A stretch of DNA of 48,810 bases, taken from positions 1 to 48,810 of the forward strand of contig MWDM01000010.1 of assembly GCA_002070565.1 (NCBI GenBank), read 5' to 3'. Under the pieces are notes generated by a model, which was given only the letters and a program-made list of their open reading frames with translations, did not search any database and was not told where the DNA came from. A program made the translations under genes and the position numbers. Source of the stretch: Bacteroidetes bacterium ADurb.Bin139. Its GTDB lineage: Bacteria > Bacteroidota > Bacteroidia > Bacteroidales > UBA932. Below are positions 1 to 7,076 of the stretch, one piece after another. Position 1 is the first letter of the stretch; every line of letters starts with the position of its first letter.

Positions 1-759
1 GGTGCGTTTTACAGGGGCTTCGGTGTCTTCTTCTTCCGACAAGTCCATGCTTACCTCCTTGTCCTTTTCCATTTTACGTTCGTTAAGGCCTTCACTAATA
101 GCCTGGCGGAAAATGTTGACAATAACGGCAATAGATTTGGCTGCATCGTCGTTTGCCGGGATCACAAAATCAATGGGTGTGGGATCGCAACAAGTATCAA
201 CCATAGCGATAACCGGTATATTCAAACGGGATGCCTCTTTTACAGCGTTCATTTCTTTCTGAATATCCACCACAAAAAGGGCTGCAGGTAAACGGTTCAG
301 ATCGGCGATAGACCCCAGGTTTTTCTCCAGCTTGGCACGCTGGCGGGTAACCTGCAGGCGTTCGCGCTTTGCAAGGGTTTCAAAGGTGCCGTCTGTCATC
401 ATTTTATCAATGGTGTTCATTTTTTTGACGGCTTTGCGAATGGTGGGAAAGTTGGTGAGCATTCCGCCCGGCCAGCGTTCAGTGACATAAGGCATATTCA
501 CTTCTTTAGCGGCTTCTGCCACAATGTCTTTTGCTTGTTTTTTGGTGGCGACAAACAGGATTTTCCGGCCTGCTTTGGCAAGTTGTTTTGCTACAGCGGT
601 TGCTTCTTCAATCTTGACAATGGTTTTGTGCAGGTCAATGATATGGATCCCGTTTTTCTCCATGAATATATAAGGGGCCATTTTAGGATTCCACTTGCGT
701 TTGAGGTGGCCAAAATGCACTCCTGCATCAAGAAGTTCCTGGAAATTTGTTCTTGGCAT
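1..759 (-). CDS. rpsB: 30S ribosomal protein uS2 (3' end outside window)
   Basis: The reverse strand is open from the ATG at 759 to the window edge, giving 253 codons without a stop. The N-terminus MPRTNFQELLDAGVHFGH and the later blocks KRKWNPKMAPYIF, RWPGGMLTNF and PVIAMVDTCCDP are characteristic of uS2. It binds the 30S head near S1 and is needed for translation initiation. It follows rpsI after a 154-base gap and probably belongs to the rplM-rpsI-rpsB operon, with tsf expected next outside the window. The protein should need only a few more residues, since family members are about 250-280 aa. The start is the only ATG ahead of the conserved N-terminus. Confidence 0.96.
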   Translation of the reverse strand, partial: MPRTNFQELLDAGVHFGHLKRKWNPKMAPYIFMEKNGIHIIDLHKTIVKIEEATAVAKQLAKAGRKILFVATKKQAKDIVAEAAKEVNMPYVTERWPGGMLTNFPTIRKAVKKMNTIDKMMTDGTFETLAKRERLQVTRQRAKLEKNLGSIADLNRLPAALFVVDIQKEMNAVKEASRLNIPVIAMVDTCCDPTPIDFVIPANDDAAKSIAVIVNIFRQAISEGLNERKMEKDKEVSMDLSEEEDTEAPVKRT

Positions 760-800
760 TTTTTTTGTTTTTTTAATTTTTTTTACTCTTTGTAGCAATT

Positions 801-828
801 AAAGGGTAGTGTCTCTGACAGTCCGCTT
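801..828 (-). promoter_or_regulatory. Imperfect stem-loop between rpsI and rpsB, possible rpsB leader
   Basis: In the rpsI-rpsB gap the minus strand can fold as nested short arms. AAAG pairs with CTTT at the base, GG with CC, and GTC with GAC around an AGA loop. A second short arm pair, CCGC/GCGG, lies just upstream at about 822-840. No TAnnTTTG box was seen in the gap, so rpsB is probably read through from rplM. The hairpin could be a processing site, a weak attenuator or a uS2-binding leader. The position is seen; the function is a guess. Confidence 0.3.
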
Positions 829-913
829 TAATTTTCCGCGGCAACCGAAACATCTGGCAGCAAAAAATTGATCACAGTTGTTTTGACAATTGCCGTGCAT
901 TGGTTATCAGCTG

Positions 914-1303
914 TTAACGTTTGCTGAACTGGAAGCGTTTGCGTGCGCCGGGTTGTCCGGGCTTCTTGCGCTCTACCTCGCGGGCATCGCGGGTAAGCAT
1001 CCCGTTGGTTTTGAGGACACCACGATAGGCTTCGGAATCTATCTTACACAAGGCGCGGGCTATTGCCAGGCGCAGGGCTTCTGCCTGTCCCTTCACACCG
1101 CCTCCGTCCAGGTTGACTTTGATGTCAAACTGAGAAGAGGTTCCTGTCAGTTCCAGAGCCTGCCTGGCAATGTACTGAAGGGTGCCTTCCTTAAAATAGT
1201 CTTCCAAAGGACGATCATTGATGGTGATGTTCCCTTTTCCGGATTGAACGTAAACGCGAGCAATAGCTGATTTTCTTCTTCCAAGGGCGTTGATGACTTC
1301 CAT
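914..1303 (-). CDS. rpsI: 30S ribosomal protein uS9
   Basis: This 129-aa protein starts MEVINALGRRKSAIARVYV and ends KPGQPGARKRFQFSKR, the basic uS9 tail that reaches toward the P-site tRNA. The block LTRDAREVERKKPG is diagnostic. Full length for the family. Its ATG lies 7 bases after the rplM stop, so the two genes are co-transcribed and probably translationally coupled. It is a structural component of the 30S head. Confidence 0.98.
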   Translation of the reverse strand: MEVINALGRRKSAIARVYVQSGKGNITINDRPLEDYFKEGTLQYIARQALELTGTSSQFDIKVNLDGGGVKGQAEALRLAIARALCKIDSEAYRGVLKTNGMLTRDAREVERKKPGQPGARKRFQFSKR

Positions 1304-1310
1304 GCTCTGT

Positions 1311-1763
1311 TTAGTTTTCGTTTAAAGTGATTTGTTTGGGTTGCTGCGCCTGGTGAGGATGTTCCGGACCCTGATATACATACAGGTTGCGGAAAAGCTC
1401 AGAGCCGAGGCGAGTTTTGGGAAGCATGCCTTTTATGGCGTGTTCCACAAGGAAAAGCGGTTTACGTTTGAGCAGCTCTTTGGCTGTTTCACTGCGTTGA
1501 CCGCCAGGGTATCCGGAGTGCCGGACATACGTTTTTTTGTCCATTTTATCCCCGGTCAGGCGGACTTTTTCTGCATTGATGATAATGACGTTATCACCAC
1601 AGTCCACGTGCGGGGTAAAATTGGGTTTGTGCTTGCCTCTGAGCATAGTAGCTGCTTGCACGGCAAGGCGTCCCAACACCTGATTGGTAGCATCCAGCAG
1701 CACCCACTCTTTGGTTACAGTGGCTTTGTTGGCGCTTACGGTCTTGTAGGATAATGTGTTCAC
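1311..1763 (-). CDS. rplM: 50S ribosomal protein uL13
   Basis: This 150-aa protein is full length for Bacteroidota uL13. Recognisable blocks are LSYKTVSANKATVTKEWV near the N-terminus, HVDCGDNVIIINAEKV, the GYPGGQRSETAKELL loop, and GMLPKTRLGSELFRNLYVY. It assembles early on 23S rRNA. It is the first gene of the rplM-rpsI-rpsB unit and has a clear promoter directly upstream, which overlaps the last codons of pfkA. The start fits both the conserved N-terminus and a leader of about 50 bases. Confidence 0.98.
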   Translation of the reverse strand: MNTLSYKTVSANKATVTKEWVLLDATNQVLGRLAVQAATMLRGKHKPNFTPHVDCGDNVIIINAEKVRLTGDKMDKKTYVRHSGYPGGQRSETAKELLKRKPLFLVEHAIKGMLPKTRLGSELFRNLYVYQGPEHPHQAQQPKQITLNEN

Positions 1764-1803
1764 CTGGTTGATTTTTAGAGTAATTATGTAATAAAATTGC
1801 GAT

Positions 1804-1853
1804 CCCCCAATTTAAAGGGGCTGCAAAGATACTACTTTTTTCCAGAAATCAAA
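1804..1853 (-). promoter_or_regulatory. rplM operon promoter with leader hairpin
   Basis: On the minus strand TTTG (1850-1853) is followed after 18 bases by TATCTTTG (1824-1831), a near-ideal Bacteroidota sigma-ABfr promoter. The first transcribed bases form a short CCCC/GGGG hairpin (arms about 1817-1820 and 1804-1808). The -33 box lies within the last codons of pfkA, so the promoter overlaps the end of that gene. The bases just after the -7 box closely match those at the rpsO promoter. Confidence 0.85.
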
Positions 1854-2829
1854 GCGAAAGTATGTAGGCAATATCTACCCAGCGCTTGTTTATTTCACTA
1901 TGCCGGGCGCAGGCTTCATGGAACGGAGTGAATACCGTTTGGTTGTTCACCTGGCCTGCCATCATCCCTGTTTTGCCCTCCAGAAGCGCCACTACTGCAT
2001 CGTGTCCCAGGATGCTGGCCAGAATACGGTCGTTCGCGGTGGGAGCTCCACCCCGTTGCACGTGCCCCAGTGTGGTGACGCGGGTTTCGTACCCGGGCAG
2101 TCGCTCTTTGACTTTGGCGGCTACTGTTGATGCGCTTCCCTGTTCATGCCCCTCGGCTACGATGATAATGCCCGAAGTTTTATTTTTGCGCCTTTTCAGT
2201 TCCAGGTACTCACAGAGTGTGTCGATATCGGTTTGAACCTCGGGGATAAGGGTTGCCTCGGCTCCGGTTGAAATAGAAGTGTTCAGGGCGATGAATCCCG
2301 CATCCCGGCCCATGACCTCTACAAAGAACACCATGTTGTGCGAGTCGGCCGTGTCGCGCAGTTTATCCACTGCCTGTACGGCTGTGTTGACTGCCGTATC
2401 AAATCCTATGGTGTAATCGGTTCCGTAAATGTCGTTGTCTATGGTGCCGGGGATACCTATGACCGGAAGCCCAAATTCCTTTACCAGCAGGTCGGCTGCC
2501 CGGAAAGATCCGTCACCGCCTATGACCACCAGGGCATCGATCTCCTGTTGTTGGATGTTCTGCCAGGCAGCAGAACGCGCTTCCCTGGTCTTGAACTCGG
2601 GACAGCGTGAAGATTTGAGGAAAGTGCCCCCCAGCGAAATCTTCTTCGCTACGGAATGGTTCTGCAAGGGTATGAACAGGTTCTGCAAAAGGCCGGTGAA
2701 TCCGCGCTGTATTCCTATGACACGGCATCCGTGATATATGGATGTCCTGACAACAGCCCGGATAGCGGCATTCATCCCGGGGGCGTCACCGCCTGAAGTA
2801 AGGACTCCGATTGTTTTGATTGTTTTCAT
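1849..2829 (-). CDS. pfkA: ATP-dependent 6-phosphofructokinase
   Basis: This 326-aa protein phosphorylates fructose 6-phosphate to fructose 1,6-bisphosphate, the committed glycolytic step, in the cytoplasm. Visible motifs are GVLTSGGDAPGMNAAIR (ATP-binding glycine loop), VVIGGDGSFRAA, GIPGTIDNDIYGTDYTIGFDTA with the catalytic Asp, VEVMGRDAG, and TTLGHVQRGGAPTANDR. The GGDG form, rather than GGDD, indicates ATP and not pyrophosphate as phosphoryl donor. Length matches bacterial PfkA (about 320 aa). It is transcribed divergently from dusB across a 35-base gap. Confidence 0.97.
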   Translation of the reverse strand: MKTIKTIGVLTSGGDAPGMNAAIRAVVRTSIYHGCRVIGIQRGFTGLLQNLFIPLQNHSVAKKISLGGTFLKSSRCPEFKTREARSAAWQNIQQQEIDALVVIGGDGSFRAADLLVKEFGLPVIGIPGTIDNDIYGTDYTIGFDTAVNTAVQAVDKLRDTADSHNMVFFVEVMGRDAGFIALNTSISTGAEATLIPEVQTDIDTLCEYLELKRRKNKTSGIIIVAEGHEQGSASTVAAKVKERLPGYETRVTTLGHVQRGGAPTANDRILASILGHDAVVALLEGKTGMMAGQVNNQTVFTPFHEACARHSEINKRWVDIAYILSL

Positions 2830-2836
2830 ATGACTG

Positions 2837-2844
2837 CAAAAGTA
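2837..2844 (-). promoter_or_regulatory. -7 box of pfkA (TACTTTTG)
   Basis: The minus strand reads TACTTTTG, matching TAnnTTTG, 7 bases before the pfkA ATG. This would give a leaderless or near-leaderless mRNA. No good TTTG lies at the expected -33 distance. The box is only 8 bases from the oppositely oriented dusB box, so the two polymerases would compete. Confidence 0.5.
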
Positions 2845-2852
2845 GAAAAAAT

Positions 2853-2860
2853 TATCTTTG
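2853..2860 (+). promoter_or_regulatory. -7 box of dusB-lpxK (TATCTTTG)
   Basis: A perfect TATCTTTG ends 4 bases before the chosen dusB ATG at 2865. The transcript would therefore start at or almost at the start codon. This also argues against the longer open reading frame beginning at 2820, which would place the promoter inside the gene. Confidence 0.65.
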
Positions 2861-2864
2861 TCGT

Positions 2865-3839
2865 ATGAAGATCGCTACGATTGACCTGGGAAAAGAGCCG
2901 TTGTTCCTTGCCCCCATGGAAGATGTTACAGATGCCTCGTTCCGTTTCATATGCAAGGAATACGGAGCAGACATGATGTATACCGAATTTGTGTCGGCAG
3001 ACGGACTTATCCGCGACGCATACAAAAGCCGGGACAAATTATTGATATCGGACAGTGAAAGGCCTATAGGAATTCAGATTTACGGGCACATCCCCGGGGT
3101 GTTGCTCCAGGCTGCCCGCATAGCGGAAGAAGAAGCCCCGGATGTAATAGACATCAACTTTGGGTGTCCCAAGCACAAGATCGCAAAGAGGGGAGCGGGC
3201 TGTGGGTGGCTCCGCGACCCCGAAGGAATGGTGGACATTACCAGGCGCCTGGTTCAGTCGGTGCGCGTCCCGGTGACTGTCAAGACCCGGCTGGGGTGGG
3301 ATAATGAATCGGTCATCATTGAAGACCTTGCCGAGGCCCTGCAAGATGCGGGAATCGCCGCCCTTACCATTCATGGCAGGACCGGCACACAGATGTACAA
3401 AGGGGCAGCTGACTGGGCACCCATTGCAGCCGTAAAAGCCAATCAGCGCATACGTATTCCCATCATCGGCAACGGGGATATTTCTACACCGCAGCAGGCA
3501 CGGGAAGCCTTTGACAGGTATGGTGTGGATGGCATTATGATTGGCAGGGCCAGTTTTGGTCAACCCTGGCTGTTCCGTCAGATACGCCATTATCTGCAGA
3601 CAGGGGAACTGCTTCCGCCCATGGGTGTGACAGAACGCGTGGAGCTGGCCAAAAGGCATCTTGCCAGATCTCTGGAAGTGAAAGGAGAAAGGGTGGGTGT
3701 ACTGGAGATGCGGCGTCATCTGAGTTGTTACTTCAAAGGACTTGCAGACTTTAAATCTGTCCGTTTGAAACTGGTTACAGAAAACGACCCTCAGGTGCTG
3801 TACAGCATCCTGGATAAAATTGCAGAAAAATGGGGATAA
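2865..3839 (+). CDS. dusB: tRNA-dihydrouridine synthase
   Basis: This 324-aa FMN-dependent enzyme reduces uridines in the tRNA D-loop to dihydrouridine. It begins MKIATIDLGKEPLFLAPMEDVTD. The family motif DINFGCPKHKIAKRGAGCGW carries the catalytic Cys, and TIHGRTGTQMYKG and IIGNGDISTPQQA are FMN/phosphate-binding loops of the TIM barrel. GIMIGRASFGQPWLF follows, then the helical tRNA-binding domain. The start at 2865 was preferred because the conserved N-terminus begins there and the promoter lies just ahead of it. Its last 10 bases overlap lpxK. Confidence 0.95.
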   Translation: MKIATIDLGKEPLFLAPMEDVTDASFRFICKEYGADMMYTEFVSADGLIRDAYKSRDKLLISDSERPIGIQIYGHIPGVLLQAARIAEEEAPDVIDINFGCPKHKIAKRGAGCGWLRDPEGMVDITRRLVQSVRVPVTVKTRLGWDNESVIIEDLAEALQDAGIAALTIHGRTGTQMYKGAADWAPIAAVKANQRIRIPIIGNGDISTPQQAREAFDRYGVDGIMIGRASFGQPWLFRQIRHYLQTGELLPPMGVTERVELAKRHLARSLEVKGERVGVLEMRRHLSCYFKGLADFKSVRLKLVTENDPQVLYSILDKIAEKWG

Positions 3840-4828
3840 AAAGATCGCTCCTTCAATGGCTTTCGCCCTATGCATGGGTGCTGGCCCTGAGGCACCTGCT
3901 TTATGACCGCGGATTCTTCAGATCATATGGTTTCGAGGTTCCTGTCCTTTGTGTCGGAAATATTACAGTGGGAGGGACAGGCAAAACACCCATGACCGAA
4001 TACCTTGCAGGCAGGTTGATAGAGTCGGGCAAAACCCCCATGGTGCTATCCAGGGGTTATGGCCGCAGGACCAGGGGTTTCAGATATGTTGAACATTCCG
4101 ATAACGTATATGATTCGGGTGATGAGCCGCTCCAGACCAAAAGGCATTTTCCCGCAACGATAGTGGCCGTATGTGAAGACAGGGTAAAGGGGATACGCCG
4201 CCTGGTTGAAGATTACCCGCAGGACCCCTGGATTATCCTGGATGATGCCTTCCAGCACAGGCGGGTACGGGCTGGTAAAAACATCCTGATGGCCGATCAT
4301 GCAAGACCTTTCACCAAAGATGCCCTGTTGCCATTTGGCCGGTTACGGGACCTGCCTTCTGCAGCCGGCAGGGCTGACTGCATAGTCTATACACGGTGTC
4401 CCGAACCCATGACCAGTTACGGGATAATGCAGGAAAGTCACACAGATATTCCTGTTTTTCATACTTTTATGTCTTATGGTCCATTCCTGCCATTGCATGA
4501 TCCTGCCGCCATGCCCCAACCGGGTGCCCCGGTCATGCTGGTCACAGGCATAGCCAATGCACGGCCGCTTAAAGAGCATTTACAAAAGCATTATCTTGTG
4601 GCTTATCATATGGAATTTCCGGATCACCACCGCTTTACCGGCAAGGACTTAGCCCGTATGCGGAAGTTGCTGGAAAAAAATCCTGCCTGGCAGCTTATCA
4701 CCACGGCCAAGGACGCCGTCCGTCTGATGGGAAGCGGCATTGCAGGATGGGTTATTCCTGTCCGGATTTGCTTTTATTCTCCGGAAAGCGAAAACGCTTT
4801 TTTTCACCTGGTGACAGGGTTACGGTAA
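3830..4828 (+). CDS. lpxK: Tetraacyldisaccharide 4'-kinase (lipid A synthesis)
   Basis: This 332-aa inner-membrane-associated kinase adds the 4'-phosphate to the lipid A disaccharide. Key signs are the N-terminal membrane anchor region, the P-loop GNITVGGTGKTP at about residue 44-55, and DDAFQHRRV, the family DD.FQHR motif. Length is normal (about 330-360 aa). It overlaps the dusB stop by 10 bases, so the pair is coupled. Its 3' end overlaps the oppositely oriented GH95 gene by 77 bases. Its presence shows a lipid A-bearing outer membrane. Confidence 0.95.
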   Translation: MGIKRSLLQWLSPYAWVLALRHLLYDRGFFRSYGFEVPVLCVGNITVGGTGKTPMTEYLAGRLIESGKTPMVLSRGYGRRTRGFRYVEHSDNVYDSGDEPLQTKRHFPATIVAVCEDRVKGIRRLVEDYPQDPWIILDDAFQHRRVRAGKNILMADHARPFTKDALLPFGRLRDLPSAAGRADCIVYTRCPEPMTSYGIMQESHTDIPVFHTFMSYGPFLPLHDPAAMPQPGAPVMLVTGIANARPLKEHLQKHYLVAYHMEFPDHHRFTGKDLARMRKLLEKNPAWQLITTAKDAVRLMGSGIAGWVIPVRICFYSPESENAFFHLVTGLR

Positions 4829-7076
4829 ATTGTTGGTCATTGGCCTGTACCCGGTAAGTCCCGCCCGGGGACGATTCGAGGATTACCTTTTTTACTTTTC
4901 CGTTTTTCCACCAGCAAGACACCTGGACGTTTCCCTGTGCTTTCATGCCCCGGAAATAACCTCCGGACCATATCCCGGGCAGTGCCGGCAACAGGGAAAT
5001 AGTCCCGGTGTGGCTTTGCAGAAGCATCTCTGTTATCCCCGACGCACCGCCAAAATTGCCGTCTATCTGGAAGGGCGGATGGGCACAGAAAAGATTGGGA
5101 TAGGTACTTTTCGGAGCCAGCAGGTTCCTAAGCAGGCGATAGGCCCGGTCTCCGTCACCCAGGCGGGCCCAGAAATTGATTTTCCAGGCACGGGACCAGC
5201 CCGTACCCCCGTCGCCGCGACGCTCCAGGGTTGCTCTGCAGGCATTGGCAAGATCCGGAGTGCCGGCAGGGGTGATCTGGTTTCCGGGATGCAGCCCGTA
5301 CAGGTGAGACACGTGGCGGTGCCGGGGCTCGGCTTCCCGGTAGTCTTCCAGCCATTCCTGCAGGGTTCCGCCGGGGCTGATTCTGTGTGGGGGCAGCTCT
5401 TCCACGGCCTGTCGGAGCCTTTCCCTGAGTTCCGGGTCAAGGTCCAGCACTTCCGAAGCCTTGATGGTATTGGTGTACAGCTCTCTTACCAGCTGGTTGT
5501 CCATGGTGGAGCCCATGCAAACGCTTGCTTTTGTGACCCCGTCGGGCATGAAAAATTCATTTTCCGGTGAGGTGGTGGGGGCAGTGACCAGCCATCCCCG
5601 GGAAGGTTCCCGGATCATGGAGGAAAGAAAAAATTCGCAGGCCCCTTTCATCACCGGATATACTTCCTGCAGGTATTCTTTATCCGGATTGTACAGGTAA
5701 TGTGTCCACAGGTGCTGGCATAACCAGGCACCGCCGGTGTTGGTCGCCCCCCAGGAAGGGTGCTCCCCCGGGGCGGTGAAATGCCAGGGATTGCAGATCA
5801 CATGCGCTGTCCAGCCATCGGCCCCGTAAAACGAACGTGCGGTGATCTGCCCCGAAGGCACCAGGGCTTTGGTAAAAGCTATCAACGGGAGGTGCAGTTG
5901 GGCAAGGTTCCCCGGCTCGGCCAGCCAGTGGTTCATTTGCAGGTTGATGTTCAGGTGGTAGTCCCCGTTCCAGGGAGTCTGGATGGAATTGGCCCAGAGT
6001 CCCTGCAGATTGGGGGGAAGCTGCCCCGGGCGGGTAGAGGAAATGAGCAGATAACGTCCGTATTGGTAGTAAAGGGCATCAAGTCCGGGGTCGGGATTGT
6101 TCTGATAGGCGGCTAATCGCAGGTCTGTGGGCAGGGCCGTGGCATTTTTTTGTGGGCCAAGATGTATTTTAACCCGCTTAAAAAGAGACTGATAAGCTCT
6201 GATATGGTCTTTGCGCAGATGTTTGTATTTGACAGACAGGGCTCTTTCCAGAAGGGTGTCGCAGTGTATCCCGGGATCCGGATGAAAATAGCTGGTGGCT
6301 GCCGACAGGATCAGCGTGGCTTTACGCACGCCATCCAGGACAATGCTGTCCCCTTCAAAGACCACATGCCCTCCGGAATGGTTCACGCCTACTTTGACCA
6401 GGTAATGCATGCCCTCCTGGCCTTCTACCCCGCTACTGAGGGTACCGCGCATGACCAGACGGTCGTTTTCCACGGTGGTTGCAAAACGTTCGGGACGGTC
6501 CAGACGGATGACTGTATGAGATTTTTTCCCCGGCTTGAGGCGCACCACGCCCACATCCTGTGTTAAGGAAGTGAAATATTCCCGCTCGTTTCCTTTATAA
6601 CGGGTGCGGGCAACGGCTTTTTCCAGGTCCAGGTTTCTGCGGTAATTCTCCCTGGGTTCGCTTTTATCGTGATATTCAAGGCGGAGGTTGCCCAGTACCT
6701 GGTAACAGCCAAAAGGCACTTTAGCACCTCCTCCATGTCCCGATCCTGCTCCCCCGCATACAAAGGTTTCATACATCAGTTCCTGTGCCAGGTCGTTTTT
6801 CCCTTCCAGCAACAGTGCGCGTATGCGCGGCAGGGATTCCAGGGCTGCCGGATTGGTTGCGTCCTGCTCAGAGCCGGACCACAAAGTGATTTCGTTAAGC
6901 ACTATGGTTTCCTGCCGGGGATTCCCGTCAGGCATCATGCCCAGGCGCCCGTTGCCCAGAGGCAGGGCAGCTTCCCATATCCCGGCCGGACTGTCGTACC
7001 ACAACTGCAGGCCGGAATTGCCGCTACAGCTTGTAAAAATAATCAGCCACAACAGCAGGCTTGATTTATTCTTCAT
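4752..7076 (-). CDS. GH95 alpha-L-fucosidase/galactosidase lipoprotein
   Basis: This 774-aa secreted lipoprotein has a signal peptide ending FTSCSGNS. GH95 enzymes invert terminal alpha-1,2-fucose, or alpha-L-galactose, on plant and host glycans. The N-terminal beta domain opens LWYDSPAGIWEAALPLGNGRLG. The helical barrel carries the asparagine pair in YHLNINLQMNHW (about N376 and N378), the acid Glu in TTSPENEF (about E505) and the Asp in QIDGNFGGASGI (about D672). These match the catalytic set of the Bifidobacterium enzyme AfcA by motif. It follows the GH2 gene with an 11-base overlap, so both share one transcript. It has no terminator before running 77 bases into the 3' end of lpxK on the other strand. 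Substrate is inferred from family only. Confidence 0.92.
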   Translation of the reverse strand: MKNKSSLLLWLIIFTSCSGNSGLQLWYDSPAGIWEAALPLGNGRLGMMPDGNPRQETIVLNEITLWSGSEQDATNPAALESLPRIRALLLEGKNDLAQELMYETFVCGGAGSGHGGGAKVPFGCYQVLGNLRLEYHDKSEPRENYRRNLDLEKAVARTRYKGNEREYFTSLTQDVGVVRLKPGKKSHTVIRLDRPERFATTVENDRLVMRGTLSSGVEGQEGMHYLVKVGVNHSGGHVVFEGDSIVLDGVRKATLILSAATSYFHPDPGIHCDTLLERALSVKYKHLRKDHIRAYQSLFKRVKIHLGPQKNATALPTDLRLAAYQNNPDPGLDALYYQYGRYLLISSTRPGQLPPNLQGLWANSIQTPWNGDYHLNINLQMNHWLAEPGNLAQLHLPLIAFTKALVPSGQITARSFYGADGWTAHVICNPWHFTAPGEHPSWGATNTGGAWLCQHLWTHYLYNPDKEYLQEVYPVMKGACEFFLSSMIREPSRGWLVTAPTTSPENEFFMPDGVTKASVCMGSTMDNQLVRELYTNTIKASEVLDLDPELRERLRQAVEELPPHRISPGGTLQEWLEDYREAEPRHRHVSHLYGLHPGNQITPAGTPDLANACRATLERRGDGGTGWSRAWKINFWARLGDGDRAYRLLRNLLAPKSTYPNLFCAHPPFQIDGNFGGASGITEMLLQSHTGTISLLPALPGIWSGGYFRGMKAQGNVQVSCWWKNGKVKKVILESSPGGTYRVQANDQQFTVTLSPGEKKRFRFPENKSKSGQE

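Noticed and set aside
3039..3875. 278-codon open frame antisense to dusB
   Set aside because: Shadow of dusB; no promoter and no recognisable motif.
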